Part shown: positions 8,247 to 15,911 of the stretch, piece by piece | Layout of the letters: every line of letters begins with the position of its first letter | How positions within the stretch are numbered: the first letter of the stretch is position 1 | Source: CAYFJO01 sp964343305 | Lineage (GTDB): Bacteria > Planctomycetota > Planctomycetia > Pirellulales > Pirellulaceae | Direction of reading: 5' to 3' | Assembly (NCBI GenBank): GCA_964343305.1 | Contig: CAYFJO010000111.1 | Location: 1-27,147, forward strand | DNA length: 27,147 bases | The notes under the pieces: generated by a model | What the model was told of the DNA's origin: nothing | Database searches by the model: none | Seen by the model: only the letters and a program-made list of their open reading frames with translations | Program-made: the position numbers and the translations under genes

Positions 8247-9695
8247 TTGTCGACCACCCCGTTTCAACAGGCCCTTCGCCGCTTTTTTACTCGCACATCG
8301 GTCGAGGTCAGTGTTGGGATTCTGGTCGTCTTGTCGGTGATTTTCACACTGCTCGAATTCACATACGAGACCTCGACGCTCGATGGCGAAACGAATTTAC
8401 CACTCGAATTCCTGCGTTGGATGAACGATACAATCACGCTGGTATTTATCATCGAACTGACGCTGCGGTTTTTCTCGGCCCTGCGAAAGGCCACCTTCTT
8501 TCGTGAGTATTGGCTCGACATTATCGCCGTCGCACCGTTGTTCTACATCTTTCCGTTTGCGCGTTCTTTGCGGCTGCTGCGACTGATTCGCGTGTTGCGG
8601 TTGTTCGGCACGATCTCGCGCCTGTCAAGTCGTTTTCCCAACATCTTGCGGCGCGGTTTGGCGGAGTACATTTTTGTGATCGGGTTGTTGGGCATGACGG
8701 TCGTGTTCGGCACCGGTGCGATGATGATGCTCGAACAACAGGCTGTGGTCGCGGCCAACGAAGAAATCAAGGACGAGGAGCAATTCACTTTCGAAAACTC
8801 ATTTTGGTTCAGCGTCTACTCGCTGTTCGCCGGCGAACCGACACCGATCGCTCCGCGCACGTTGGGCGGCAAAATGGTCGCCGTGTTCATCATGTTTATG
8901 GGGCTCACCATTTTTGCCATGTTCACTGGAACCGTATCCGCTTTTATGGTGGAGCGCTTTCGAACGGAAGGAGAAACCGTGGATTGGGAAAACGTCAAAG
9001 ACCACATCATCATCTGCGGTTGGAATACCAAGGCCGAGATCATCGTCGAAGAATACCAGGCGACCGCGACCACGAAGAACATCCCGATCGTGGTCGTCGC
9101 TCAGTTCGATTCCGACGCTGCGCCAGTCCGCGACGATTTGGCCGACAAAGTCAAAGTTCTGAACGACGACTTCACGCGTGTGGCCGCGCTCGAAAAAGCC
9201 GGCGTCCATCGTGCCCGCACCTGTATCATCCTCTCAGACACCACGGGCGGACGTAGTGAACAAGACGCCGACGCCCGTACGATTCTCGCCGGACTCACAG
9301 TCGAAAAACTGAATCCGGAAGTCTACACCTGTGCCGAATTGATCCACCGCTCGTACGGTGTCCACTTGAAAATGGGCCACGTCAACGATTATGTGATCAG
9401 CGGCGAATACAGTGCCTACATGCTCGCCCAATCTGCAATGAACCGCGGCTTAATGGGTGTCTTCACAGAGCTTTTGACTTACACTCACGGCAACGAGTTC
9501 TATCGTCTAGCGGTGCCCGCGAATTGGTTCGACAAGACGTTCGTCGCAATGCTTGCCACGCTCAAAGAATCTCATAACGCGATCCTCGTTGCGGTGTGTC
9601 CCAAAGACGGCGGCTTGAATGTCAATCCCGAGAACCATACATTCGAGTTGGGCGACGAAGTTGTTGTGATTGCAGAGAAAGAACCAAAGCTGTAA
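8247..9695 (+). CDS. Six-TM ion channel of voltage-gated fold with C-terminal RCK (TrkA-N/TrkA-C) domains
   Basis: The protein has 482 residues. The only plausible start is TTG at 8247, since the frame is open from 8205 without ATG or GTG. Segments S1 (about 21-38), S2 (60-78), S3 (87-104), an Arg-rich S4 at 106-120 (RSLRLLRLIRVLRLF), S5 (141-162) and S6 (209-233) form an Ion_trans-type unit. The RCK domain starts at about 252 with HIIICGWN, as in MthK-like channels, and ends with a TrkA-C-like part (about 410-480). The pore loop at about 186-203 reads FWFSVYSLFAGEPTPIAP and lacks the TVGYGD signature of potassium channels. It is thus a ligand-gated cation channel by architecture, with unknown selectivity. 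Confidence 0.85.
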   Translation: MSTTPFQQALRRFFTRTSVEVSVGILVVLSVIFTLLEFTYETSTLDGETNLPLEFLRWMNDTITLVFIIELTLRFFSALRKATFFREYWLDIIAVAPLFYIFPFARSLRLLRLIRVLRLFGTISRLSSRFPNILRRGLAEYIFVIGLLGMTVVFGTGAMMMLEQQAVVAANEEIKDEEQFTFENSFWFSVYSLFAGEPTPIAPRTLGGKMVAVFIMFMGLTIFAMFTGTVSAFMVERFRTEGETVDWENVKDHIIICGWNTKAEIIVEEYQATATTKNIPIVVVAQFDSDAAPVRDDLADKVKVLNDDFTRVAALEKAGVHRARTCIILSDTTGGRSEQDADARTILAGLTVEKLNPEVYTCAELIHRSYGVHLKMGHVNDYVISGEYSAYMLAQSAMNRGLMGVFTELLTYTHGNEFYRLAVPANWFDKTFVAMLATLKESHNAILVAVCPKDGGLNVNPENHTFELGDEVVVIAEKEPKL

Positions 9696-9777
9696 TTCAA
9701 AACGAAATGGCCAGCATCGCAAGATTGGCGTACAATTGAGTTGGTGGGCCGAATAATTCCGAACAAGGATTTATTAG

Positions 9778-9999
9778 ATGATCACGATCACTTTCTCTGA
9801 TCGAGAGACGGAAAAACGAGCATTGGCATTTTTGCTCGGCCGATTTTCAGGCCGCGTGCTCCAATCCGGAGAGCATATTGTTCCCGAGGCCGCGTTAGAA
9901 GCGCTTGCTGATCAAAACATTCCATTTTCTGTCAGTGGAAAAACGACCTATGACCAACAAATGGCGGCGCTTCGAAGTTCTTCTTCCTCTTTAATTTAA
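9778..9999 (+). CDS. Small hypothetical protein, possibly the intact or 5' part of a broken locus
   Basis: A 73-residue product from ATG 9778, with AAGGAT upstream. The sequence is soluble and mixed alpha/beta (MITITFSDRETEKRALAFLL, then LADQNIPFSVSGKTTYDQQM) and ends in a serine run that looks like an out-of-frame or tail segment. Its size and position before a second small frame suggest either the first gene of a two-gene unit such as an antitoxin, or the N-terminal part of one protein cut by an extra base near 9991-9998. Removing one T from ATTTAAC at 9994-10000 joins it to the downstream frame. I do not recognise the family with certainty. Confidence 0.55.
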   Translation: MITITFSDRETEKRALAFLLGRFSGRVLQSGEHIVPEAALEALADQNIPFSVSGKTTYDQQMAALRSSSSSLI

Positions 10000-10270
10000 C
10001 GATGGACGCGAAGTTCCGGGCGAGTGGCTTGCCGATGGTGTTCTGGAAATCGTCGATCATTATGGTGCCGCGAGCTACGAAACTCAAAATGTCGAGGGGC
10101 ATTGGCGACAAGGCAGTGTGACCTATCGCGACAATCTTGTTCGTCTGGTTGTCGACGTCCCGGATACGGATGAAAACCGTACCTGGATGAAAGAGTTCAA
10201 AGCTCGCTGGAAAGAACGCCTCGAGCAACTTGAGTTGTGGATGGTGAGTTACTCAATTGAGGTTGAGTAA
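9995..10270 (+). pseudogene. Conserved small hypothetical protein lacking a start codon
   Basis: The frame runs from 9995 to TAA 10268-10270 and encodes a convincing protein: DGREVPGEWLADGVLEIV, then GASYETQ-like sequence, VTYRDNLVRLVVDVPDT and a C-terminal ARWKERLEQLELWMVSYSIE. It looks like a conserved family of about 100-residue planctomycete and cyanobacterial proteins (from memory, no search done). No ATG, GTG or TTG lies between the in-frame stop at 9992-9994 and the conserved part, so as written it cannot start properly. It overlaps the end of the 73-residue frame and stops three bases before the convergent cysNC stop. An extra T near 9995 or loss of the 5' end would explain it. Confidence 0.55.
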
Positions 10271-10273
10271 CGC

Positions 10274-12211
10274 CTAGGAAATGATCTGCTTCGATTCAAG
10301 CAAATCCATGATCTTCGCGAGGCACACATCAACGTCGGTTTCGTCCGTCGCTAGAACGAGATCAGGCGAGTGGGGCTCTTCGTAGTTGGCGGAAACACCG
10401 GGGAAGTTGGCGAATTCGCCACTGTCCGCTTTCGCGTAGTGGCCGTCGGTGTCGCGCTGGCGGCAAACGTCGACGGGGCACGATAGATGAATCGTGAGGA
10501 ATTGATCGTCTCCCACGACTTGCTTGGCTTTTTGTCGCACTTCTTCATTGGGTGCCACGAACGCGGCGATGCAGATCACGCCAGCGTCGTTGATCAATTT
10601 GGCCACTTCGGCGCTGCGGCGCAAGTTTTCGCTACGATCGTCGACCGAGAACCCCAGGTCGCGACTGATGCCTAGTCGCATGTTTTGGCCGTCCAACACC
10701 GTGGCCGCTCGACCGAGATCGAACAAACGTCGCTCCAGAGCATAAGCGACCGTCGTTTTGCCGGACCCAGTGAGGCCGGTAAGCAGAATCGTGACCGGTT
10801 CTTGGCCAAAGCGGGCCGAACGTTCTGCCGTTGTCACGTTGCTGGCTTCGCCGTGAAGTGTTTCGCTTGCCTGGTCATCGTCCCAGTGGTCATGCCGGTC
10901 GGCGGCACTCGACCGGTCAAGGATCATCCCCGCGCCTAGCGTGATGTTGCGAATGCGATCAACGACGATAAATGCGCCAGTGCCTTGGTTGCGCTGATAG
11001 CCGTCGTAGCAAATAGGTTCGTTCAACTGAACGGTAATCCGGCCGATTTCGTTCAAGTTCAACGTCGGCGCGTCTTTGCGATGCAGCGTGTTGACGTCGA
11101 TCTGGTATCGCATCGTGCTGATCGTGCCGGTGGCATTCTTGGTCGCTTGTTTAAAGATGTAAGTCTGGCCCGGCACCAACGGCTCTTCGTCCATCCAGAC
11201 GACCGTGGCATCGAACTTCTGTTCCAAACGCGGCACGTTGCCAGGCCGCACGATCATGTCACCGCGACTAACATCGATCTCGTCTTCCAACGTCAACGTG
11301 ACACTTTGCGGCGTGAACGCTTCTTTTTGATCGCCGTCGAACGTAATGATTGACTTTACTTTGCTTGTTTTTCGTGACGGCAAAGCCATCACTTCGTCGC
11401 CCTCGCGAACGATGCCGGACGCGATTGTTCCGCAGAAACCGCGGAAGTCGAGGTGTGGACGATTGACGTATTGAACGGGAAAACGGAAATCTTCGAGGTT
11501 GCGATCGGAGCCAATGTAGATCGTGTCTAAAAAGTGCATCAACGTCGCACCGCCGTACCACGACATGTTTTCGCTGGGATCGACAATATTGTCGCCCAAG
11601 AGCGCCGAGATCGGAATGAAGTGCAGGTCGGGGATGTCGAGCCGAGCCGAAAAATCTTTGTAGTCTTGGCGAATCTGGTCATAGACCTGTTCGTCGTAAT
11701 CGACGAGGTCCATTTTGTTGACCGCGACCAGCACGTGCTTGATGCCCAGTAACGACACGATAAAACTGTGTCGCTTGGTTTGTTCGACCACGCCGTGTCT
11801 CGCGTCGACCAGGATGACAGCCAAGTCGCACGTCGACGCGCCGGTGGCCATGTTGCGCGTGTATTGTTCGTGGCCGGGGCAATCGGCAATGATGAATTTT
11901 CGCTTGGCGGTCGAGAAATACCGGTACGCGACGTCGATCGTGATGCCTTGTTCGCGTTCGGCTTTCAATCCGTCGGTAAACAACGCCGGATCAAAACCGC
12001 CACCGGTCGTGCCGTGTGTGACGGAATCTTCTTCGAGCGATTTGAGTGTGTCTTCGTAAATCAGCTTGGCGTCGTAAAACAACCGGCCGATCAACGTGCT
12101 CTTGCCGTCGTCGACGCTTCCACATGTGAGAAAACGCAACAGCTCCTTTTGCTCGTGCTGAGCAAGGTAGGCGTCGATGTCGGTCGCGATGAGTTCAGAT
12201 TGATGTGACAT
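10274..12211 (-). CDS. cysNC: Bifunctional sulfate adenylyltransferase subunit 1 / adenylylsulfate kinase
   Basis: The protein has 645 residues from ATG 12211; an in-frame extension to 12265 runs through the spacer repeats and is unlikely. Residues 1-450 are the CysN GTPase: P-loop GSVDDGKST at 31-39, then DCPGHEQYTRNM and NKMDLVDYD. A linker leads to an APS kinase domain from about 479 (GLTGSGKTT), with DGQNMRLG and the lid region near YAKADSGEF. CysN drives CysD in making APS from ATP and sulfate, and the kinase then makes PAPS, all in the cytoplasm. The kinase motif reads DGQN where E. coli CysC has DGDN, and AFVAP where many have AFISP. The gene follows cysD after 77 bases, so the two are probably one operon. 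Confidence 0.95.
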   Translation of the reverse strand: MSHQSELIATDIDAYLAQHEQKELLRFLTCGSVDDGKSTLIGRLFYDAKLIYEDTLKSLEEDSVTHGTTGGGFDPALFTDGLKAEREQGITIDVAYRYFSTAKRKFIIADCPGHEQYTRNMATGASTCDLAVILVDARHGVVEQTKRHSFIVSLLGIKHVLVAVNKMDLVDYDEQVYDQIRQDYKDFSARLDIPDLHFIPISALLGDNIVDPSENMSWYGGATLMHFLDTIYIGSDRNLEDFRFPVQYVNRPHLDFRGFCGTIASGIVREGDEVMALPSRKTSKVKSIITFDGDQKEAFTPQSVTLTLEDEIDVSRGDMIVRPGNVPRLEQKFDATVVWMDEEPLVPGQTYIFKQATKNATGTISTMRYQIDVNTLHRKDAPTLNLNEIGRITVQLNEPICYDGYQRNQGTGAFIVVDRIRNITLGAGMILDRSSAADRHDHWDDDQASETLHGEASNVTTAERSARFGQEPVTILLTGLTGSGKTTVAYALERRLFDLGRAATVLDGQNMRLGISRDLGFSVDDRSENLRRSAEVAKLINDAGVICIAAFVAPNEEVRQKAKQVVGDDQFLTIHLSCPVDVCRQRDTDGHYAKADSGEFANFPGVSANYEEPHSPDLVLATDETDVDVCLAKIMDLLESKQIIS

Positions 12212-12219
12212 GGTGGGAG

Positions 12220-12287
12220 AATGACCAAAACCGATTGACCAATGACCAAAGTTGGTCGGCGCCATTGGTCATTGGTGATTGGTCATT
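12220..12287. repeat. Four-copy AATGACCAA repeat forming a 12-base inverted repeat
   Basis: The spacer between cysD and cysNC contains AATGACCAA twice (12220-12228, 12241-12249) and its complement TTGGTCATT twice (12265-12273, 12279-12287). Bases 12238-12249 and 12265-12276 form a perfect 12-base inverted repeat around a 15-base spacer. In the transcript this would fold between the cysD stop and the cysNC start. Confidence 0.75.
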
Positions 12288-12288
12288 G

Positions 12289-13200
12289 CTAAAAATATCC
12301 TCGCTTCTTTTTCTCTTCCATACCGGCGCCGCCTTCGTCTTGGTCGATCAAGCGACCTTGGCGTTCCGATGTTGTGCACAAGAGCATCTCTTGGATGATT
12401 TGGGGAAGCGTCATGGCTTCGGAATCGACGGCGCCAGACAACGGATAACAACCTAGCGTGCGGAAGCGAACGCGTCGCATTTCGGGCTCTTCGCCCGGAT
12501 TCAAAATGAGCCGGTCATCATCGACCAGAATCATCGTGCCGCCTCGATGAACAATCGGTCGTTCTTTGGCAAAGTACAGCGGGACGATCGGGATCTTTTC
12601 CAGATGGATGTATTGCCACACGTCGAGTTCCGTCCAATTCGAGAGCGGAAACACGCGGATGCTCTCGCCTTTGTTGACGCGGGCATTATACAGATTCCAA
12701 AGTTCCGGCCGCTGATTCTTCGGATCCCAGCGATGGAATTTGTCGCGGAACGAAAACACGCGTTCTTTCGCGCGAGACTTTTCTTCGTCGCGTCGCGCTC
12801 CGCCGAAAGCCGCGTCGAAACCGTGTTTGTCGAGCGCCTGCTTCAGCGCGTCGGTCTTCATCAACTCGGTGTGTTTTTCGCTGTCGTCCAGCGGGTGGAT
12901 AGAGTGCTCTTTGCCTTCTTCATTGATGTGGACGATCACGTCGAGGCCGAGTTCTTTGCGGGCGTAGTTTTCGCGAAACTCGATCATCTCGCGGAACTTC
13001 CACGTCGTGTCCACGTGCATCAACGGAAACGGTGGCTTGGCTGGATAAAACGCCTTCTCGGCGAGCCGCACCATGACCGACGAGTCCTTGCCGATCGAAT
13101 AGAGCATGACCGGATTGTGGAACTCGGCCGCCACTTCGCGAATGATGTGGATGCTCTCGGCTTCGAGTTGCTTCAGGTGGGTAAGGTTGTAGGTGGACAT
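12289..13200 (-). CDS. cysD: Sulfate adenylyltransferase subunit 2
   Basis: The protein has 303 residues, the usual CysD length, from ATG 13200. The N-terminal LTHLKQLEAESIHIIREVAA is family-typical. The PP-loop ATP pyrophosphatase signature is YSIGKDSSVM at about 34-43. FGGARRDEEKSRAKER and the C-terminal PQIIQEM..ERQGRLIDQD are further CysD hallmarks. With the CysN part of the downstream product it forms ATP sulfurylase, which activates sulfate to APS. A promoter matching -35 TTGAGG and -10 TATACT with 17-base spacing lies about 98 bases upstream, and hairpin C lies between promoter and start codon. No cysH or sulfate permease is in view. Confidence 0.96.
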   Translation of the reverse strand: MSTYNLTHLKQLEAESIHIIREVAAEFHNPVMLYSIGKDSSVMVRLAEKAFYPAKPPFPLMHVDTTWKFREMIEFRENYARKELGLDVIVHINEEGKEHSIHPLDDSEKHTELMKTDALKQALDKHGFDAAFGGARRDEEKSRAKERVFSFRDKFHRWDPKNQRPELWNLYNARVNKGESIRVFPLSNWTELDVWQYIHLEKIPIVPLYFAKERPIVHRGGTMILVDDDRLILNPGEEPEMRRVRFRTLGCYPLSGAVDSEAMTLPQIIQEMLLCTTSERQGRLIDQDEGGAGMEEKKKRGYF

Positions 13201-13213
13201 TTGCTGTTGTGAA

Positions 13214-13245
13214 GACTTCTAAAGTTTTCCTAAACTTCGGAAGTC
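13214..13245. repeat. Hairpin C in the probable cysD leader
   Basis: Fourteen-base arms (GACTTCTAAAGTTT / AAACTTCGGAAGTC) pair except at two central positions, around a TCCT loop. It is a diverged copy of the A/B/D family. It ends 14 bases before the cysD start on the transcribed strand, so it would lie in the 5' leader. Confidence 0.75.
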
Positions 13246-13297
13246 TGTCCGTGTTCATTTTGGAAAAAATACCCGGTTTGGGCGAGGGCAGGGCGGA

Positions 13298-13326
13298 AGT
13301 ATAAGGAATGTCGCGGGTTACCTCAA
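13298..13326 (-). promoter_or_regulatory. Predicted sigma-70-type promoter for cysD
   Basis: On the minus strand TTGAGG (13326-13321) and TATACT (13303-13298) are separated by 17 bases. This predicts a start near 13291 and a leader of about 90 bases that contains hairpin C. It is the best promoter match near the cys genes. Confidence 0.55.
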
Positions 13327-13344
13327 CGTCGGCCCGCTGTTCGA

Positions 13345-13376
13345 AACTTCCGAAGTTCCGGAAAACTTCGGAAGTT
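13345..13376. repeat. Hairpin D at the rsmG stop codon
   Basis: A perfect 13-base inverted repeat (AACTTCCGAAGTT on both arms in complement) surrounds the loop CCGGAA. One end overlaps the rsmG stop codon at 13376-13378. It has the same core as hairpins A and B and lies in the position of a transcription terminator, but no T-run follows. Confidence 0.85.
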
Positions 13377-14095
13377 CAGCCTGACCTTTTCGGCCAGATT
13401 TTCAAAATCACGCTTTCGCCGTCGTTGCCGGCGACCGGATAGCTAGCAACTTTGCGGAGTTCCACCTTTCGCAGCAACCCGCGCTCTTTCGCTTCAAGCC
13501 GCTCGTCCAACCATTTTGGCCCTTTGACCGCCAGCAATTTGCCAATATACAGCCAGTGCGGTTCGAACCACTTGAGCATCTTCCACAACGGACCCACAGC
13601 ACGGGCCACCAGCGAAGTGAAACGAAAATCGCCCAACACATCCTCGGCGCGACCTTGAAAAAAAGCGACGGGCAGTTTCATCTCTTCCACGATCGCATCG
13701 ACCGCTTTTGCCTTCTTGCCGACCGACTCGGACAACGACAACCGCAGATCAGGTCGTAGGATTGCCAGGATGATGCCAGGTACGCCGCCGCCGGTTCCGA
13801 CGTCGAGCACTTCTTCGTTCTCGTCCAGCAACGCCGCAAGTTGCAGACTGTCGACGACATCCCGCGAGACAAATTTGTCGTAGTTCGTGTGCCGTGTCAG
13901 ATTCAGCCGCGTGTTCCAATCCCACAGCAATTGGCAGTATTGATCGAGTTGGGCGATCTGGTCGTCGGGCAATTTGATTTTGTGACGATTGAGCGCATCG
14001 TTCAGTGTTTCGTCAGCGTTGTCATCTTCGGCAAGGGCGTTGGTCAAGGTCTTCGGTCCATTTATTGAGAGGCAAGCATTTTGCGTAACAGCCAC
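13376..14095 (-). CDS. rsmG: 16S rRNA (guanine-527-N7) methyltransferase
   Basis: The protein has 239 residues from GTG 14095; a TTG at 14047 is an alternative, because the first 25 residues look poorly conserved. Family marks are LWDWNTRLNLT (about 57-67), the SAM-binding LDVGTGGGVPG (97-107) and GRAEDVLGDFRFTSLVARAVG. It methylates N7 of G527 in 16S rRNA. The GTG start lies 34 bases inside the upstream DinB-like gene, which implies translational coupling if correct. In many bacteria rsmG sits by mnmG and parAB near the origin; here it does not, so position gives no origin evidence. Hairpin D closes the run. Confidence 0.92.
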   Translation of the reverse strand: MAVTQNACLSINGPKTLTNALAEDDNADETLNDALNRHKIKLPDDQIAQLDQYCQLLWDWNTRLNLTRHTNYDKFVSRDVVDSLQLAALLDENEEVLDVGTGGGVPGIILAILRPDLRLSLSESVGKKAKAVDAIVEEMKLPVAFFQGRAEDVLGDFRFTSLVARAVGPLWKMLKWFEPHWLYIGKLLAVKGPKWLDERLEAKERGLLRKVELRKVASYPVAGNDGESVILKIWPKRSG

Positions 14096-14532
14096 ATTTC
14101 GCCACAGTGTAACGATTCATCGTGCAACGAGTGAACGATCCAATATCGAACACTTCTTTGGGGACGGATAGTGGCCGGAGCAAGAAGATCATGCTCGCTA
14201 AGTTCTTGCATCAGGGTTCGCAACCGAGTGTATTGTTCCTTAAGATGGTCAACAACAACCGACAGCGCCGGCCACGCGTCCGCCGCGACCTTCTTCGGTT
14301 GGCTGTGCCAACTGAAAACCTCGTGCCAACCCGATGGGATCACCGGTTGTCGGCCGAGCGATTCCATAACGCAATACTCGACAACCGTGTAGGCGTGACC
14401 GCCGTGCCAGAGAATGGAATTGTCCGTCTCCGCGGGCGTCCAACGTGCCTGCTCATCGTTGACACTGTCGAGCATGGCCAACGTTCGGCGACGGATTTCG
14501 TCTAGCAGCATTAATAAAGTCTGGTCTGGCAT
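14062..14532 (-). CDS. DinB-like four-helix metal-binding protein
   Basis: The protein has 156 residues from ATG 14532, about the usual size for the DinB/YfiT superfamily. Candidate metal ligands are His43 and His46 (LWHGGHAYTVVEY) and His134, His137, His142 (WIVHSLHDESLHCGEMWLL), spread over helices as in the family. Members include thiol-dependent transferases and damage-induced proteins, but most have no known reaction, and none is assigned here. A longer frame to 14628 passes through hairpin E and is unlikely. The 3' end overlaps rsmG by 34 bases. Confidence 0.75.
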   Translation of the reverse strand: MPDQTLLMLLDEIRRRTLAMLDSVNDEQARWTPAETDNSILWHGGHAYTVVEYCVMESLGRQPVIPSGWHEVFSWHSQPKKVAADAWPALSVVVDHLKEQYTRLRTLMQELSEHDLLAPATIRPQRSVRYWIVHSLHDESLHCGEMWLLRKMLASQ

Positions 14533-14578
14533 CGGGCCGATCGTAGCATATCTGTTGCAAATCGGCGCGGGCTGACGG

Positions 14579-14600
14579 CCGAAGTTTTGTTCAACTTCGG
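14579..14600. repeat. Hairpin E, short member of the palindrome family
   Basis: Eight-base perfect arms (CCGAAGTT / AACTTCGG) surround a TTGTTC loop. It lies 12 bases beyond the stop codon of the four-TM protein gene (minus strand) and shares the CCGAAGT core with the other copies. Confidence 0.65.
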
Positions 14601-14611
14601 AGGTTAGCCAT

Positions 14612-15223
14612 TCACGATTGGTCACCATTCTTGTCCGACTCGAAGCGGCTCAAGATTTCCTCAAGATGCCCGCATCGTGGTTGGTATTGGTTTGTCGCAA
14701 CTCTTCGATTGGCAAAGTACACCCAGACAAAGAAAACGACTGCGACGACAATGTAGCCAATTTCGAAGGCCGACAGTCCGTCTTGGAGCATGGTCACATG
14801 AACAACCGCATACCAGCCTAAGACGCCCGGCAACAAATACCACCACAACAGATTTCCATACAACCATGCTCGATGACGATGTTGTGACAACGTCTTTTGT
14901 AATTGTTCTTTGACCGAATCGCCAAACATTGCCTCGCCCATACGTTGTTGAATCGTCGATCCAATCAGAAAGGCACCGATTCCCAGACACAAAAACGCCA
15001 CCGCAAAAAAAGCCCATGCTCCTGTCTCGACGAAGAAGCCGAAAGTACCAAAGAACAAGAACAGCCCGACAGCCGGCACGACTTCCTGGATGTTGATCTT
15101 TCGCAGCTTGGCTTCTTCGCGCTGATGTTCGTCGTGGAGCGCTTCCATCAAGCTGTTCTTGTCCACGAAGTCGACGTCAAAGGACTGCGAGTTCCAGATG
15201 TCCGACAGTTCGCTAAAGTTCAT
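14612..15223 (-). CDS. Four-TM membrane protein co-encoded with the sigma factor
   Basis: The protein has 203 residues from ATG 15223. The first 45 residues are cytosolic and charged (ending KINIQEVVPAVG). Four hydrophobic segments lie at about 48-65, 69-89, 124-146 and 152-171, and a charged tail follows. Its start lies 11 bases inside the sigma factor gene, so the two are translated together. That arrangement is typical for sigma/anti-sigma pairs, and a membrane partner that sequesters the sigma factor is a reasonable guess. However, no zinc-binding anti-sigma motif (HxxxCxxC) is present, and the family is not one I recognise. The frame upstream of 15223 lies inside the sigma gene. Confidence 0.75.
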   Translation of the reverse strand: MNFSELSDIWNSQSFDVDFVDKNSLMEALHDEHQREEAKLRKINIQEVVPAVGLFLFFGTFGFFVETGAWAFFAVAFLCLGIGAFLIGSTIQQRMGEAMFGDSVKEQLQKTLSQHRHRAWLYGNLLWWYLLPGVLGWYAVVHVTMLQDGLSAFEIGYIVVAVVFFVWVYFANRRVATNQYQPRCGHLEEILSRFESDKNGDQS

Positions 15224-15719
15224 GGCAGTGCTCCGTGATTTGTTTGGCCAATTTCTTTTTGGCGCGATTGATTCGAACACCCACATTCGACTCGGCCATT
15301 CCCATCAAGTCGGACATCTCCGCGTAAGTACAGCCGTCAAGCGACAACAGGATCAGCGAACGGTCGATTTCGTCGAGCTTCCGGATCTCGATGTACAGTT
15401 GGTCGATCAATTCCTGGTTCGGTTCATCGGCGCGGGTCGCCAAGGTCGTAGCGCCTAGTGGGACGATTCCTTCGCGGCGTTTTGCTTCATCGCGATTCCA
15501 GGTCAAGGCACGATTTAGTGCGACACGATAAACCCACGTCGAGACCTTTGCTTCCGCGCGAAAAGTCGGAATCGCCTTCCAAAGTCGAATCAAAATCTCC
15601 TGGACCAGATCGCTGCAATCTTCGTCACAAAACGTGAACGAACGGGCAACTTTGAGGACAATCCCCATCTGTTCGTCAAGCAATTGCTCAAAGAACGACA
15701 CTTGCTGGTCGTGGTCCAT
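15213..15719 (-). CDS. ECF-type RNA polymerase sigma factor
   Basis: The protein has 168 residues from ATG 15719; a TTG one codon earlier is less likely, and GGAGA lies upstream at the right distance. Region 2 is LVQEILIRLWKAIPTF with the DNA-melting stretch VSTWVYRVALNRAL. Region 4 is YAEMSDLMGMAESNVGVRIN, a helix-turn-helix for the -35 box, ending KKKLAKQI. It should direct RNA polymerase to a small regulon. The overlapping downstream membrane protein gene is the likely regulator. It diverges from the 426-residue conserved gene at 15912. Confidence 0.92.
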   Translation of the reverse strand: MDHDQQVSFFEQLLDEQMGIVLKVARSFTFCDEDCSDLVQEILIRLWKAIPTFRAEAKVSTWVYRVALNRALTWNRDEAKRREGIVPLGATTLATRADEPNQELIDQLYIEIRKLDEIDRSLILLSLDGCTYAEMSDLMGMAESNVGVRINRAKKKLAKQITEHCHEL

Positions 15720-15911
15720 CAAATCTCCGATTGGCTGTTTCCTCTATTAGACGCCAGTTCGGAGAGATTATTACACGCTTCGCTGAATTTCATGCAGAGA
15801 AATGAAAGGCCAGTGCAGGATGCCGGCCGATTGACAGCCGCGCCGGCGACTTGCACTTCGTATGAACTCGGCATAGAAACAATCCATCATAGCCCACAAG
15901 AGTCGAGAACT

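Noticed and set aside
12220..12287. CRISPR-like repeat array
   Set aside because: The units are 9 bases, occur in both orientations and lack uniform spacers; no cas gene is present.
13376..14095. Replication origin near rsmG
   Set aside because: No DnaA-box cluster, mnmG, parA or parB is visible, so rsmG alone is not evidence for an origin.
15831..15866. Promoter for the 426-residue protein from the TTGACA at 15831
   Set aside because: No acceptable -10 box lies 16-18 bases downstream; the nearest candidate is 24 bases away.
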